A DNA stretch of 64,000 bases from Phylloscopus collybita (lineage: Eukaryota > Chordata > Aves > Passeriformes > Phylloscopidae): NCBI GenBank assembly GCA_027886175.1, contig JAJNNQ010000075.1, positions 54,931,001 to 54,995,000 on the forward strand, in the 5' to 3' direction. The position numbers were made by a program, and so were the translations under genes. How positions within the stretch are numbered: the first letter of the stretch is position 1; each line of letters opens with the position of its first letter. The notes beneath the pieces were generated by a model. That model ran no database searches. It was given only the letters and a program-made list of their open reading frames with translations, and was not told the DNA's origin. Of this stretch, positions 1-8,187 are shown piece after piece.

Positions 1-980
1 ACGAAGGCAGAAGTTCAAGGAAATTCCCTTTTGACTAGAGAAAAGTTACTACCTGTAACTTTGGAGCTGCCTGAATCACAAACATGGGAGAGACCTATCA
101 GGCACCTCAGAGATTCTCCAGATTATTTGAGGCACTGCATTAGTTCCATTGACCATAACCTTCTTGGATTGTGGGGTTTGGGAGAAAGGTTTTCATCTAA
201 TTTCTTATAATTTCCTCTATTAATCCTTTAATTAATTTATGCACTGACCTTCTGTCAAGACTTCTAGATAAATAAAAAATTAGTTTAGTCACTGATCAAC
301 TGAATGAAATTCATTGTATTGTCACTGCACCAAAGAGCACCAACTGAGAAATTGCATAACATAACAAAACTGTCAGAAATAAAAACATTCTGTCACAATT
401 CATCTAGAATTACTCTGGGTTTTTACGGGAAAATTATATACAAGAAAAAAAAGGTATAAAAAATACCTCAAAGAGATATTATTCCCATGATCTGGGAAAA
501 AGATTAAAGAATGTGGAAAACAATCACAACATTTTGCACAAACTTGGCAAAAATTATCTAATAAAGGAGATATGGAAAAATAAAATTCAATCTGTACTTG
601 ATTTAACATATATAAATATTGTTAAATCCCTTGCATTTGGAAAACCTGTTCTTTGTAAATTCCAGTCCCCTCCAGCTCCATAACAGATTTTCTACTTAAG
701 GAGGCAAGTACCAGTTTTCTCATAAGTTTCATCTACCCCTTAGGCTTCAATCTCTTTGAGGCACTTTGCAGTTTTAAGATCATAGACAGAATATCATAAG
801 GCAATTTGGCAAAAATAATAAAAACAGCATAATTTGTAATACTTGCATAAGGAAGTATTATAAAAGTAACTTGTTCCAAAGATGTTGAGAAGAGTTTGCA
901 TTTACTCAGCAAGAATGAGATAAACTGTTCCTGAAGGCAAACTTTTGTGTGGCACAAATTTTCATTGTTTACTTTAATGA
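1..980. other. Unannotated AT-rich DNA
   Basis: No supportable gene or recognisable repeat is seen here. The sequence is AT-rich with short broken frames on both strands. It ends at the TTA microsatellite. Confidence 0.5.

Positions 981-1029
<49 letters not shown>
981..1029. repeat. (TTA)n microsatellite
   Basis: About sixteen uninterrupted ATT/TTA triplets. They create artificial poly-isoleucine and poly-asparagine frames on the two strands, which should not be taken as genes. Pure triplet arrays of this length are usually length-polymorphic. Confidence 0.95.
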
Positions 1030-1392
1030 GTATTTATTCATTTAAGGAGTATACACAAAGCAGATTGGTGGACAAAAACAATTTTCCCCAACTCTAACCA
1101 TGTCTTCAGTAAAGTTAACAATCCTTTTGATACTGAGATCACTGCTATCAAAAATCACAAAACTGTGGGCAGTCTTCACTTATCTCAAATAGATAAATCT
1201 CAAATATCTCAAGTAGATAAAGGAAAGAGAGAGAAGGAGAAAAGAAGTTACAGGTTTCTGGCTTAGGATTTTGATTTTTTTTTTTCTTTTCTTTGATTAT
1301 ATTTTATTGTATTTTGTTCTATTCTATTATCACTCTGGGAAGTTACATCTATGTCCTTTGGCACAGAATCACAGAGTTGCAGAGAAAACCAA

Positions 1393-1826
1393 CAGATTAG
1401 GGAAGGTTCTGGAATGTAAATCCTATGAGGAATGGCTGAGGGAGATGGGGTTGTTCAATCTGGAGAAAGGAGGCTCAGGGGAGAGAGACCTTGTTGCTCT
1501 GCACAACTACTTGACAGGAGGTTGTAGTGAGGTGGTGGTCAGCTTCTTTCCTAAGGAGCTACTGAAAGGATGAAGGGAAATGTATCAAGTTGAACCAGGG
1601 GAGGTTTAGGCTGGTTATTAGGATTAATTTCTTCACTGAAAGAGTGGTAAAGCATGAGGCTCCCAGGGAAGTGGTAGAGTCACCATCCCTGTGTTTAAGA
1701 GGTAAAAAAACAGTGGATGTGGAACTTTATAATGTTTCAGTGGGTATGGTGGTATGAAGTCAAAGGTTAGACTTGATTATCTGGAGGTCTTTTCCAGCCC
1801 TAATGATTGATTCTATGATTCTATGA
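1393..1826 (+). mobile_element. CR1 LINE, 5'-truncated 3' end
   Basis: The stretch reads like the end of a chicken-repeat-1 non-LTR retrotransposon. It has the C-terminal ORF2 and 3' UTR text (for example GGCTGAGGGAGATGGGGTTG and GGAGGTCTTTTCCAGCCC) and ends in the diagnostic tandem octamer ATTCTATGATTCTATG with no poly(A). CR1 copies are normally 5'-truncated, as here. Scattered substitutions and broken frames show it is old and inactive. It is one of the main reasons for calling the host a bird. Confidence 0.9.
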
Positions 1827-3579
1827 AAAGTGCTGAGCCCAAGTGACAACCAGTGATGTGCAAGACAAGCCTTTATTTTAGAAATGTGATGTAAACAAGA
1901 ACAAAGCCGGAACCTAGTTAAGAGTTTTGGGAACATTTGTTTCACTGAAATTCCTAGAAAGTCTCAATGTAAACACTAAAAACTAAAGTTACAATCACAC
2001 GGAGAGTTTTATCAAAAGTTCAATTGGCACTTAATTTTTAAAGCCAGGTTTGGAAAGGTATTTATCTGGAAAGAGACAGAGATTTTACATGAGTCACTAC
2101 CACTCATACAAGAGTTGTATGCTTGGCATTATATAAACGCCCACTGAGTAAGTGCTTTCATGCAGTTTTGATGAGTAGATATTACTGGACTGTTTTTAAA
2201 AATAATTACAGCCCCCTCCCCCCACCCCCCACCTTGCCCTTTTATCTCAGATTAGCTCAATTAAGAAAGTTCAGTGTCAAACGATCTCATCCTTACAGCT
2301 GTACAAAATAGAGTCTAGCTTTTCCTGTCCTGTATGTGTATGTATGAGTGATTACATGTGCAAAATTTCTGCACTTGGAATATAGCATTGAATGTCTTCA
2401 TGTGATATATTCCTTTTAAAGTCAAAGAGGATATTCTTCAATCTCAAAAACGTTTTTATATTCAAAAATGTGTGCCACAAACACCTAATAACTTTATTTT
2501 TCTCCCTCGGCTGACATTAACACTAACATTAACACTCTTCAGCGAAAAAATTTAATTGAACAGATTACTAAATCTTATTGTAGGAGTGTCTGCATGCTCA
2601 TCTGAGGATACATTAATTTATTTTCATAAATATTGTGCAAAGCATCCACAGGATAATTGGAAGGTAACCCTTTTTTTTTTTTTTCAGCAAATGAGTAAAA
2701 TAAATTATAAAGGACATAAAAGCCTGAGTTCTGAAATCCAATATTTATGTGTATATTTAAAAATATTAATAGTTCAATTGACAAAACTTCTGTCATCTCC
2801 TGTATTTAAAAAAAAATGTTCAGCAAAACATTATGTCCCACAGCTCTATCTCCCAACAATTTTAACTCTAATATTTCTTATTAATGTGATGTATATCTTA
2901 ATAATTTTTCCCTAGCTGTTCAAAACTTCAACTAGGAAAAGTGTCAACAAGAAATTTATCAAATTATGCCTTTCACAATCATTCCTCTGAAGGGGAAAAA
3001 GGAATCTGATGTAGGCTTCTCTTCATTCCACAAGATGGAGCTCAATCCCTGTACTACAGTTCTGCAGCCCCTTGCAAGGCGGCTTTTGTCCGTTTGCTAT
3101 TCTCTTACAGGAATACGTGACAACCAGGATAAGCAGCGTGGTCCAATAGTCCTCTGTTTGTAGATGACAGAAATGTCTGCAGAAAACAACGTTGTGATCC
3201 TGCAGTGATGTGTCCTCAATCAAGTATATTCTTCATAAATCTAAGATTTAAAGATAAAATGCTATTTTATTTGAGTAACAATATATTATTAACTAGATGA
3301 CAATTAGATCCAGAGTCCAGTACTTACTCAATAAAACAACACAATGATTTGCCATACAGGGAGTTTTATGCTGTTTAAATATAATGGTTGCATCTTTGGT
3401 ACAAAAAAAAAAAAAGAACCTGACTCTACATAAAACCAATGTTCAGAATATGAATTACATCTCTTAACACGCATCAAATAGAGTTTTTCTCTGAATGTCA
3501 TGTTTCATTAGGATATAGTCAAGGGTCACCAGATTATTATGCACACACAAATCAAAGTATTCCTTCACAGCAATACCTG
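1827..3579. other. Unannotated AT-rich DNA
   Basis: Nothing coding is supported. The only notable local signal is a C-rich tract at 2212-2239, listed separately. Several poly-T and poly-A runs are present (for example near 2671 and 3403). Confidence 0.45.
2212..2239 (-). other. Potential G-quadruplex tract (G-rich on - strand)
   Basis: Runs of 5, 6 and 6 cytosines separated by single T or A bases, followed after a 6-nt gap plus a CC by a fourth CCC run. The minus strand therefore carries four G runs with short loops, a standard quadruplex pattern. It is isolated in AT-rich DNA and no adjacent gene is visible. Confidence 0.6.
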
Positions 3580-3660
3580 AGAACCACAGAAGCACTATTT
3601 GGCTGGAAAGGACCTCTAGAGTTTAGCTAGTCCACCTGCTACAGCAAATCAGATCAGGGA
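3580..3660 (-). mobile_element. CR1 LINE 3'-end fragment, minus strand
   Basis: The text GAACCACAGAAGCACTATTT followed by GGCTGGAAAGGACCTCTAGA and TAGCTAGTCCACCTGCTAC is the reverse complement of the conserved CR1 3' end, in which a pyrimidine-rich CTTTCCA block precedes the terminal octamers. It is short and diverged. Confidence 0.75.
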
Positions 3661-4362
3661 TAATTTCATATAGTTCTGGTTATTTTTAATAATATGTCCA
3701 GCTTTCTGAAAAGTGATGACAGTCTGTTATCCTGACTGTTCAGTTAAAAGTATGAGCTTTGTACTTCCAGTATTTCAATGTAACTTTTTAGTGGAAACAT
3801 CCATCTTTCAGTTACAGGATAAAGTGTTGGCACACTGTGAATTGCTGAGGACATGTAAAATGTGTGGAAGTAGATCAAACTGAGATGGAAAGCTTTTACA
3901 TTTCACTTAAAGACACATCTGAAAGCCCACCCAGTGATGTATGTTGTTTCAGTACCTTCTCAGTCCAAGGAATCACAGAGACAAGGAGGTTTTTAACCTT
4001 GACAATTATGTCAGAAACAGCTTTAGAATCCAGAAACCTCATTCAACTGACATACAACTAAGGCAACCTCACTCAACATTACAACGAATTTTGCAAGTTT
4101 GGTGTGCCTTCAGAGAACTTTCATGCATTCTCAGTTGCTGGATTACCAATTACTTTTGCTTCTGTGAGCACAGTGGGTGAGATCTGGAAAAATCCAGTTT
4201 CAGAAGCATGGAAAAAATAAAGTGTCAATGTTTTGTTTTCCGTGAAAGCTTTGGATGGCTCACAGATGCTCCAGTAATGTATACCTATTTCCCAGTGTTT
4301 TTTTACAACTCTCACCTTATCCACATCCATGTTCAGAATAAATATACCATGTAAACGCCTCA
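3661..4362. other. Unannotated flank of the retrovirus
   Basis: Unique-looking AT-rich DNA with no supportable gene. Its last bases lead into the CAGTC target site of the retrovirus. Confidence 0.45.
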
Positions 4363-4367
4363 CAGTC
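4363..4367. repeat. Target-site duplication, left copy (CAGTC)
   Basis: The five bases CAGTC directly precede the TG of the left LTR. The same five bases directly follow the CA of the right LTR at 10661-10665. A 5-bp duplication is the size reported for ERV-L type integrases. It shows that both LTRs derive from one integration. Confidence 0.9.
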
Positions 4368-4898
4368 TGTTCTGGTTTGAAAGCAAAACCAGTGAGACTC
4401 CCAGTCAGAGATACAATTTAATAGAAGAAGAAGAGAAAAAAGGTGAAATAAATAGAATGATACAACCTAACACCCTGTTGGTCAGGGTGTTTGAAGCAGT
4501 CCGGGAATCCTCCTGGAGCAGCAGATGTGGTTCCGCTGGAGCAGAGATGATCCAAAGCAGTGATCCCTGTAGAAACGTCTGGTAGCTCGTCTCCTCTGAG
4601 AATTCAGTGGATAGAAGCTGCCAGTGAGGTCTCAAACCCTGGATTATATCCAGGTGGGAATGCTTGGCTCCTCCCCCTGGGCAGAGCATCTCACAATGGC
4701 ATGATTCTTCTTATCAGTCATGCAAATGGATCCTTGATGGCCCATTAAACATACGTTATCATAAGATAACGTCTTCCGGGAAGGCATTGTTTGGCTCGTT
4801 AACAGAAGATAAGGAGAACAGTGCCCCACCTTGGCTCCAACGGCTCATGGGGATAGAATACATACCTTGGGTACAATTTTACATTGTAACCCAAGACA
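4368..4898 (-). repeat. 3' LTR of the ERV-L-like provirus
   Basis: 531 bp, bounded by TG and CA, and base-for-base identical by eye to 10130-10660. On the minus strand it starts TGTCTTGGGTTACAATG and ends CCAAACCAGAACA-like text at the U5 edge. It carries the same octamer, GATA palindrome, TATA-like box and ATTAAA as the 5' copy. For this copy the relevant function is 3' end formation: ATTAAA lies at 4417-4422, about 50 nt before the LTR end. Confidence 0.97.
4417..4422 (-). terminator. Candidate poly(A) signal ATTAAA in the 3' LTR
   Basis: ATTAAA on the minus strand is the common variant hexamer. No AATAAA is seen on the minus strand of the R/U5 part, so this is the best candidate. It is followed by T- and GT-containing sequence before the LTR end. 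The implied U5 is short, roughly 30 nt. Confidence 0.55.
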
Positions 4899-4913
4899 TA
4901 ATCCACCCCTTAT
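4899..4913 (-). promoter_or_regulatory. Candidate polypurine tract next to the 3' LTR
   Basis: Directly upstream of the 3' LTR the minus strand reads AATAAGGGGTGGATTA and then TGTC. The G-rich AAGGGGTGGA core is in the place expected for the plus-strand primer, but a T interrupts it and three non-purine-rich bases separate it from the LTR, so it is a weak tract. Confidence 0.5.
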
Positions 4914-4997
4914 TCTATCACCATCTACATCATACACTCTCACAGATACATACATATACATACGTATATACACAGAATAAAACCCTACATGCTAATT

Positions 4998-7724
4998 TTA
5001 GTTCTCACTCAAAGTTAAGTCTCCTTGTGGTACACAACGGGTTTCTCCATCTTTTTGCATTACCCACCAAGTGTAACCAGGTCCTTGAGCAAAAACAATC
5101 CCACGAATGGGTCTGCCTTTGCCTGAGGTGGGATTAATCCAAACAGTCTTTCCTAAAATCCCTTTCAGGTGTACCACAGGGACTTTATCTCCATCCACTG
5201 TGTGCAAGGGTTCAGACTGGGCCGGACCAGCTCGATTGATGGAGCCTCGGGTGTTTACCATCCAGGTGGCTTTGGCTAAGTTTATGTCCCAATTCTTGAA
5301 GGTTCCTCCGCCAAGTGCCTTCAGGGTGGTCTTTAATAGTCCATTGCACCGTTCAACTTTCCCGGCAGCTGGAGCATGATAAGGAATGTGGTATATCCAT
5401 TCAATACCATGTTCTTTGGCCCAGGTGTTTATAAGGCCATTCTTAAAATGTGTCCCGTTGTCTGACTCGATTCTCTCCGGGGTGCCATGTCTCCACAGGA
5501 CTTGTTTTTCCAGGCCCAGGATGGTGTTCCGGGCAGTGGCATGAGGCACAGGATAGGTCTCCAGCCATCCTGTGGTTGCTTCTACCATGGTCAACACATA
5601 GCGCTTGCCTTGGCGGGTCTGGGGAAGGGTGATGTAGTCAATTTGCCAGGCTTCCCCATACCTGTACTTCAACCATCGTCCACCGTACCACAGAGGCTTC
5701 ACCCGCTTGGCCTGTTTGATTGCAGCGCAGGTCTCACAGTCATGGATGACCTGTGAGATGCTGTCCATAGTAAGGTCCACCCCTCGGTCACGGGCCCATC
5801 GGTATGTTGCATCTCTTCCCTGATGACCAGAGGCATCATGGGCCCAACGAGCTAGGAATAATTCTCCCTTGTGCTGCCAATCTAGATCCACCTGTGATAC
5901 TTTCACCTTGGCAGCTTTGTCTACCTGCTCATTGTTGCGATGCTCCTCATTAGCCCGACTCTTGGGCACGTGCGCATCCACGTGCCGAACCTTCACGGTT
6001 AGCTTCTCTACTCGGGTAGCAATGTCCTGCCAAATCTCAGCAGCCCAGATGGGTTTCCCTCTGCGCTGCCAGTTGGCCTTTTTCCAGCGATTCAGCCATC
6101 CCCACAGGGCATTAGCTACCATCCATGAGTCGGTGTAGAGATAGAGCCTCGGCCACTTCTCCCGTTCAGCAATATCCAAAGCCAGCTGTACAGCTTTAAG
6201 CTCTGCCATCTGACTCGATCCACCTTGTCCCTCGGTAGCTTGTGCAACTCGTCGTGTGGGGCTCCATACTGCAGCTTTCCATTTCCTGTCAGTGCCTATA
6301 ATTCGGCAGGAACCATCAGTGAAGAGGGCATATCGTTTTTCAGTCTCCGGTAGCTCATTATATGGTGGGGCCTCCTCAGCACGTGTCACTTGCTCCTCTT
6401 CTTCTTCAGAGGATAATCCAAAAGTCTCACCTTCAGGCCAGTTCGTTATAACTTCCAGAATCCCAGGGCGATTTGGGTTTCCAATACGGGCGCGCTGCGT
6501 AATGAGGGCAATCCATTTGCTCCAAGTAGTGTCGGTGGCATGATGCGTGGAAGGAACCTTTCCCTTGAACATCCACCCCAGCACCGGCAGTCGGGGTGCC
6601 AGAAGCAGCTGCGTTTCCGTGCCAATTACTTCTGAAGCAGCTTGAACTCCTTCATAGGCGGCCAAGATTTCCTTCTCCGTGGGAGTGTAGTTGGCCTCGG
6701 ACCCTCTGTAGCTTCGACTCCAGAATCCCAGTGGTCGACCCCGAGTCTCACCAGGCACCTTCTGCCAAAGGCTCCAGGACAGGCCATTGTTCCCGGCTGC
6801 TGAGTAGAGCACATTCTTCACATCTGGTCCTGTCCTCACTGGGCCAAGGGCTACCGCATGAGCGATCTCCTGCTTGATCTGGGCAAAGGCTTGCTGCTGT
6901 TCAGGGCCCCAGTGGAAATCGTTCTTCTTGCGGGTAACCAGGTAGAGAGGACTCACAATCTGGCTATACTCAGGAATGTGCATTCTCCAAAAGCCTATGG
7001 CACCTAGGAAAGCTTGCGTTTCCTTCTTGCTGGTTGGTGGAGACATTGCAGTGATCTTGTTGATTACTTCTGTGGGTATCTGGCGACGTCCATCTTGCCA
7101 CTTGACTCCCAGGAACTGGATTTCTCGAGCCGGTCCCTTAACCTTACTTCGCTTAATGGCAAAACCAGCTCTCAGTAGAATCTGGATAATCTTCTCTCCT
7201 TTCTTGAAAACTTCCACTTCTGTGTTCCCCCACACAATGATGTCATCAATATACTGGAGATGCTCAGGAGCCTCGCCTTTTTCTAGTGCAGTCTGGATTA
7301 GTCCATGGCAGATGGTGGGACTGTGCTTCCACCCCTGAGGCAGTCGGTTCCAGGTATACTGCACACCCCTCCAGGTGAAAGCAAACTGGGGCCTACACTC
7401 TGCTGCCAAAGGAATGGAGAAGAAAGCATTGGCAATGTCTATGGTCGCGTACCACTTTGCTGCCTTGGACTCCAGCTCGTACTGAAGCTCCAACATGTCT
7501 GGCACAGCAGCACTCAGTGGTGGCGTGACCTCATTCAGACCACGATAATCTACAGTCAGTCTCCATTCCCCACTGGACTTACGCACAGGCCAGATGGGGC
7601 TGTTGAAGGGTGAACGAGCCTTGCTGACCACCCCTTGGCTCTCCAGTTTACGAATCATCTCATGGATCGGGGTCACAGAGTCTCTCGGTGCGGTACTGCC
7701 GACGGTGCACTGTTGCTGTGGCAA
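4998..7724 (-). CDS. pol: Pol: reverse transcriptase, RNase H and integrase (ERV-L-like)
   Basis: An uninterrupted 908-codon frame. It has no AUG of its own at the 5' edge, so it must be made as a fusion with protease. RT: catalytic D96 in TIDIAN, LPQGWKHSP at about 128-136, and YIDD at 158-161. A connection domain (about 300-390) still looks like an old RNase H. The active RNase H has D470 (FTDGS), E508 (MAELKA), D532 (YTDSW) and D602 (EQVDKA). Integrase: zinc-binding H629, H634, C663, C666; catalytic D696, D755 and E791 with 35 residues between the last two; then a C-terminal domain ending in GYTWWV and VPQGDLTLSEN. No catalytic residue is missing. It normally acts in the particle and then in the nucleus, copying the RNA genome and inserting the DNA. 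No dUTPase follows integrase. Confidence 0.95.
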   Translation of the reverse strand: MPQQQCTVGSTAPRDSVTPIHEMIRKLESQGVVSKARSPFNSPIWPVRKSSGEWRLTVDYRGLNEVTPPLSAAVPDMLELQYELESKAAKWYATIDIANAFFSIPLAAECRPQFAFTWRGVQYTWNRLPQGWKHSPTICHGLIQTALEKGEAPEHLQYIDDIIVWGNTEVEVFKKGEKIIQILLRAGFAIKRSKVKGPAREIQFLGVKWQDGRRQIPTEVINKITAMSPPTSKKETQAFLGAIGFWRMHIPEYSQIVSPLYLVTRKKNDFHWGPEQQQAFAQIKQEIAHAVALGPVRTGPDVKNVLYSAAGNNGLSWSLWQKVPGETRGRPLGFWSRSYRGSEANYTPTEKEILAAYEGVQAASEVIGTETQLLLAPRLPVLGWMFKGKVPSTHHATDTTWSKWIALITQRARIGNPNRPGILEVITNWPEGETFGLSSEEEEEQVTRAEEAPPYNELPETEKRYALFTDGSCRIIGTDRKWKAAVWSPTRRVAQATEGQGGSSQMAELKAVQLALDIAEREKWPRLYLYTDSWMVANALWGWLNRWKKANWQRRGKPIWAAEIWQDIATRVEKLTVKVRHVDAHVPKSRANEEHRNNEQVDKAAKVKVSQVDLDWQHKGELFLARWAHDASGHQGRDATYRWARDRGVDLTMDSISQVIHDCETCAAIKQAKRVKPLWYGGRWLKYRYGEAWQIDYITLPQTRQGKRYVLTMVEATTGWLETYPVPHATARNTILGLEKQVLWRHGTPERIESDNGTHFKNGLINTWAKEHGIEWIYHIPYHAPAAGKVERCNGLLKTTLKALGGGTFKNWDINLAKATWMVNTRGSINRAGPAQSEPLHTVDGDKVPVVHLKGILGKTVWINPTSGKGRPIRGIVFAQGPGYTWWVMQKDGETRCVPQGDLTLSEN

Positions 7725-8184
7725 TTGGTACTTGTTGTTCTTCTACTCTCAGCAGTCCCACAGCAAAGGGGTCATCGGAGAGACCAGGCAGGGTATTCAG
7801 TTGTCTGATGCCTTCTTTCTCTACAGCAGCTATCCCAAAAGCCCAGCGATATCCTTTTGGGTCTTTGAAATATCCATTTCTGAGAAAATCTATGCCAAGG
7901 ATGCATGGGGCCTCTGGGCCAGTCACAATGGGGTGTTTTTGCCACCCGTTCCCAGTTAAACTCACTTCGGCCTCCACTACAGTCAGCTGCTGGGACCCTC
8001 CTGTCACTCCAGAAATAGAAACAGATTCTGTTCCTACATACCTTGATGGCATCAGGGTACATTGAGAGCCAGTGTCAATCAAAGCCGTGTACTCTTGTGG
8101 GTCAGATGTGCCAGGCCATCGGATCCACACAGTCCAATAGATCCGATTGTCCCTTTCCTCTACCTGGCTAGAGGCAGGGCCCCT
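7660..8184 (-). CDS. pro: Protease (retropepsin), read after the gag amber codon
   Basis: The frame continues from gag through a single TAG (8187-8185) and stays open for about 174 codons to a TGA at 7662-7660. It contains the aspartic protease site ALIDTGSQCTLMPS, a glycine-rich flap-like stretch (SGVTGGSQ) and the second conserved block ILGIDFL. Retropepsins work as dimers and cut Gag and Gag-Pol in the particle. There is no own start codon, so expression would need readthrough of the amber codon. The 3' end overlaps the open Pol frame by 65 nt in a different frame. The overlap holds GAGAGA at 7683-7688 and no obvious -1 slippery heptamer. Confidence 0.9.
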   Translation of the reverse strand, partial: RGPASSQVEERDNRIYWTVWIRWPGTSDPQEYTALIDTGSQCTLMPSRYVGTESVSISGVTGGSQQLTVVEAEVSLTGNGWQKHPIVTGPEAPCILGIDFLRNGYFKDPKGYRWAFGIAAVEKEGIRQLNTLPGLSDDPFAVGLLRVEEQQVPIATATVHRRQYRTERLCDPDP

Positions 8185-8187
8185 CTA
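8169..8187 (-). promoter_or_regulatory. Gag stop (UAG) inside a perfect 6-bp hairpin: candidate readthrough signal
   Basis: On the minus strand TAGAGG (8187-8182) pairs perfectly with CCTCTA (8174-8169) across a 7-nt GGCCCTG loop. The paired bases include the amber codon itself. Gag upstream and protease downstream are in the same frame. Gammaretroviruses use UAG readthrough at this junction, helped by RNA structure. Use of the same strategy here is an inference. Confidence 0.55.

Noticed and set aside
733..1266. Frames with poly-Asn and poly-Ile runs
   Set aside because: They are created by translating the TTA microsatellite in two directions.
4664..5137. + strand frame across the LTR and pol end
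   Set aside because: Antisense shadow of the LTR and integrase region.
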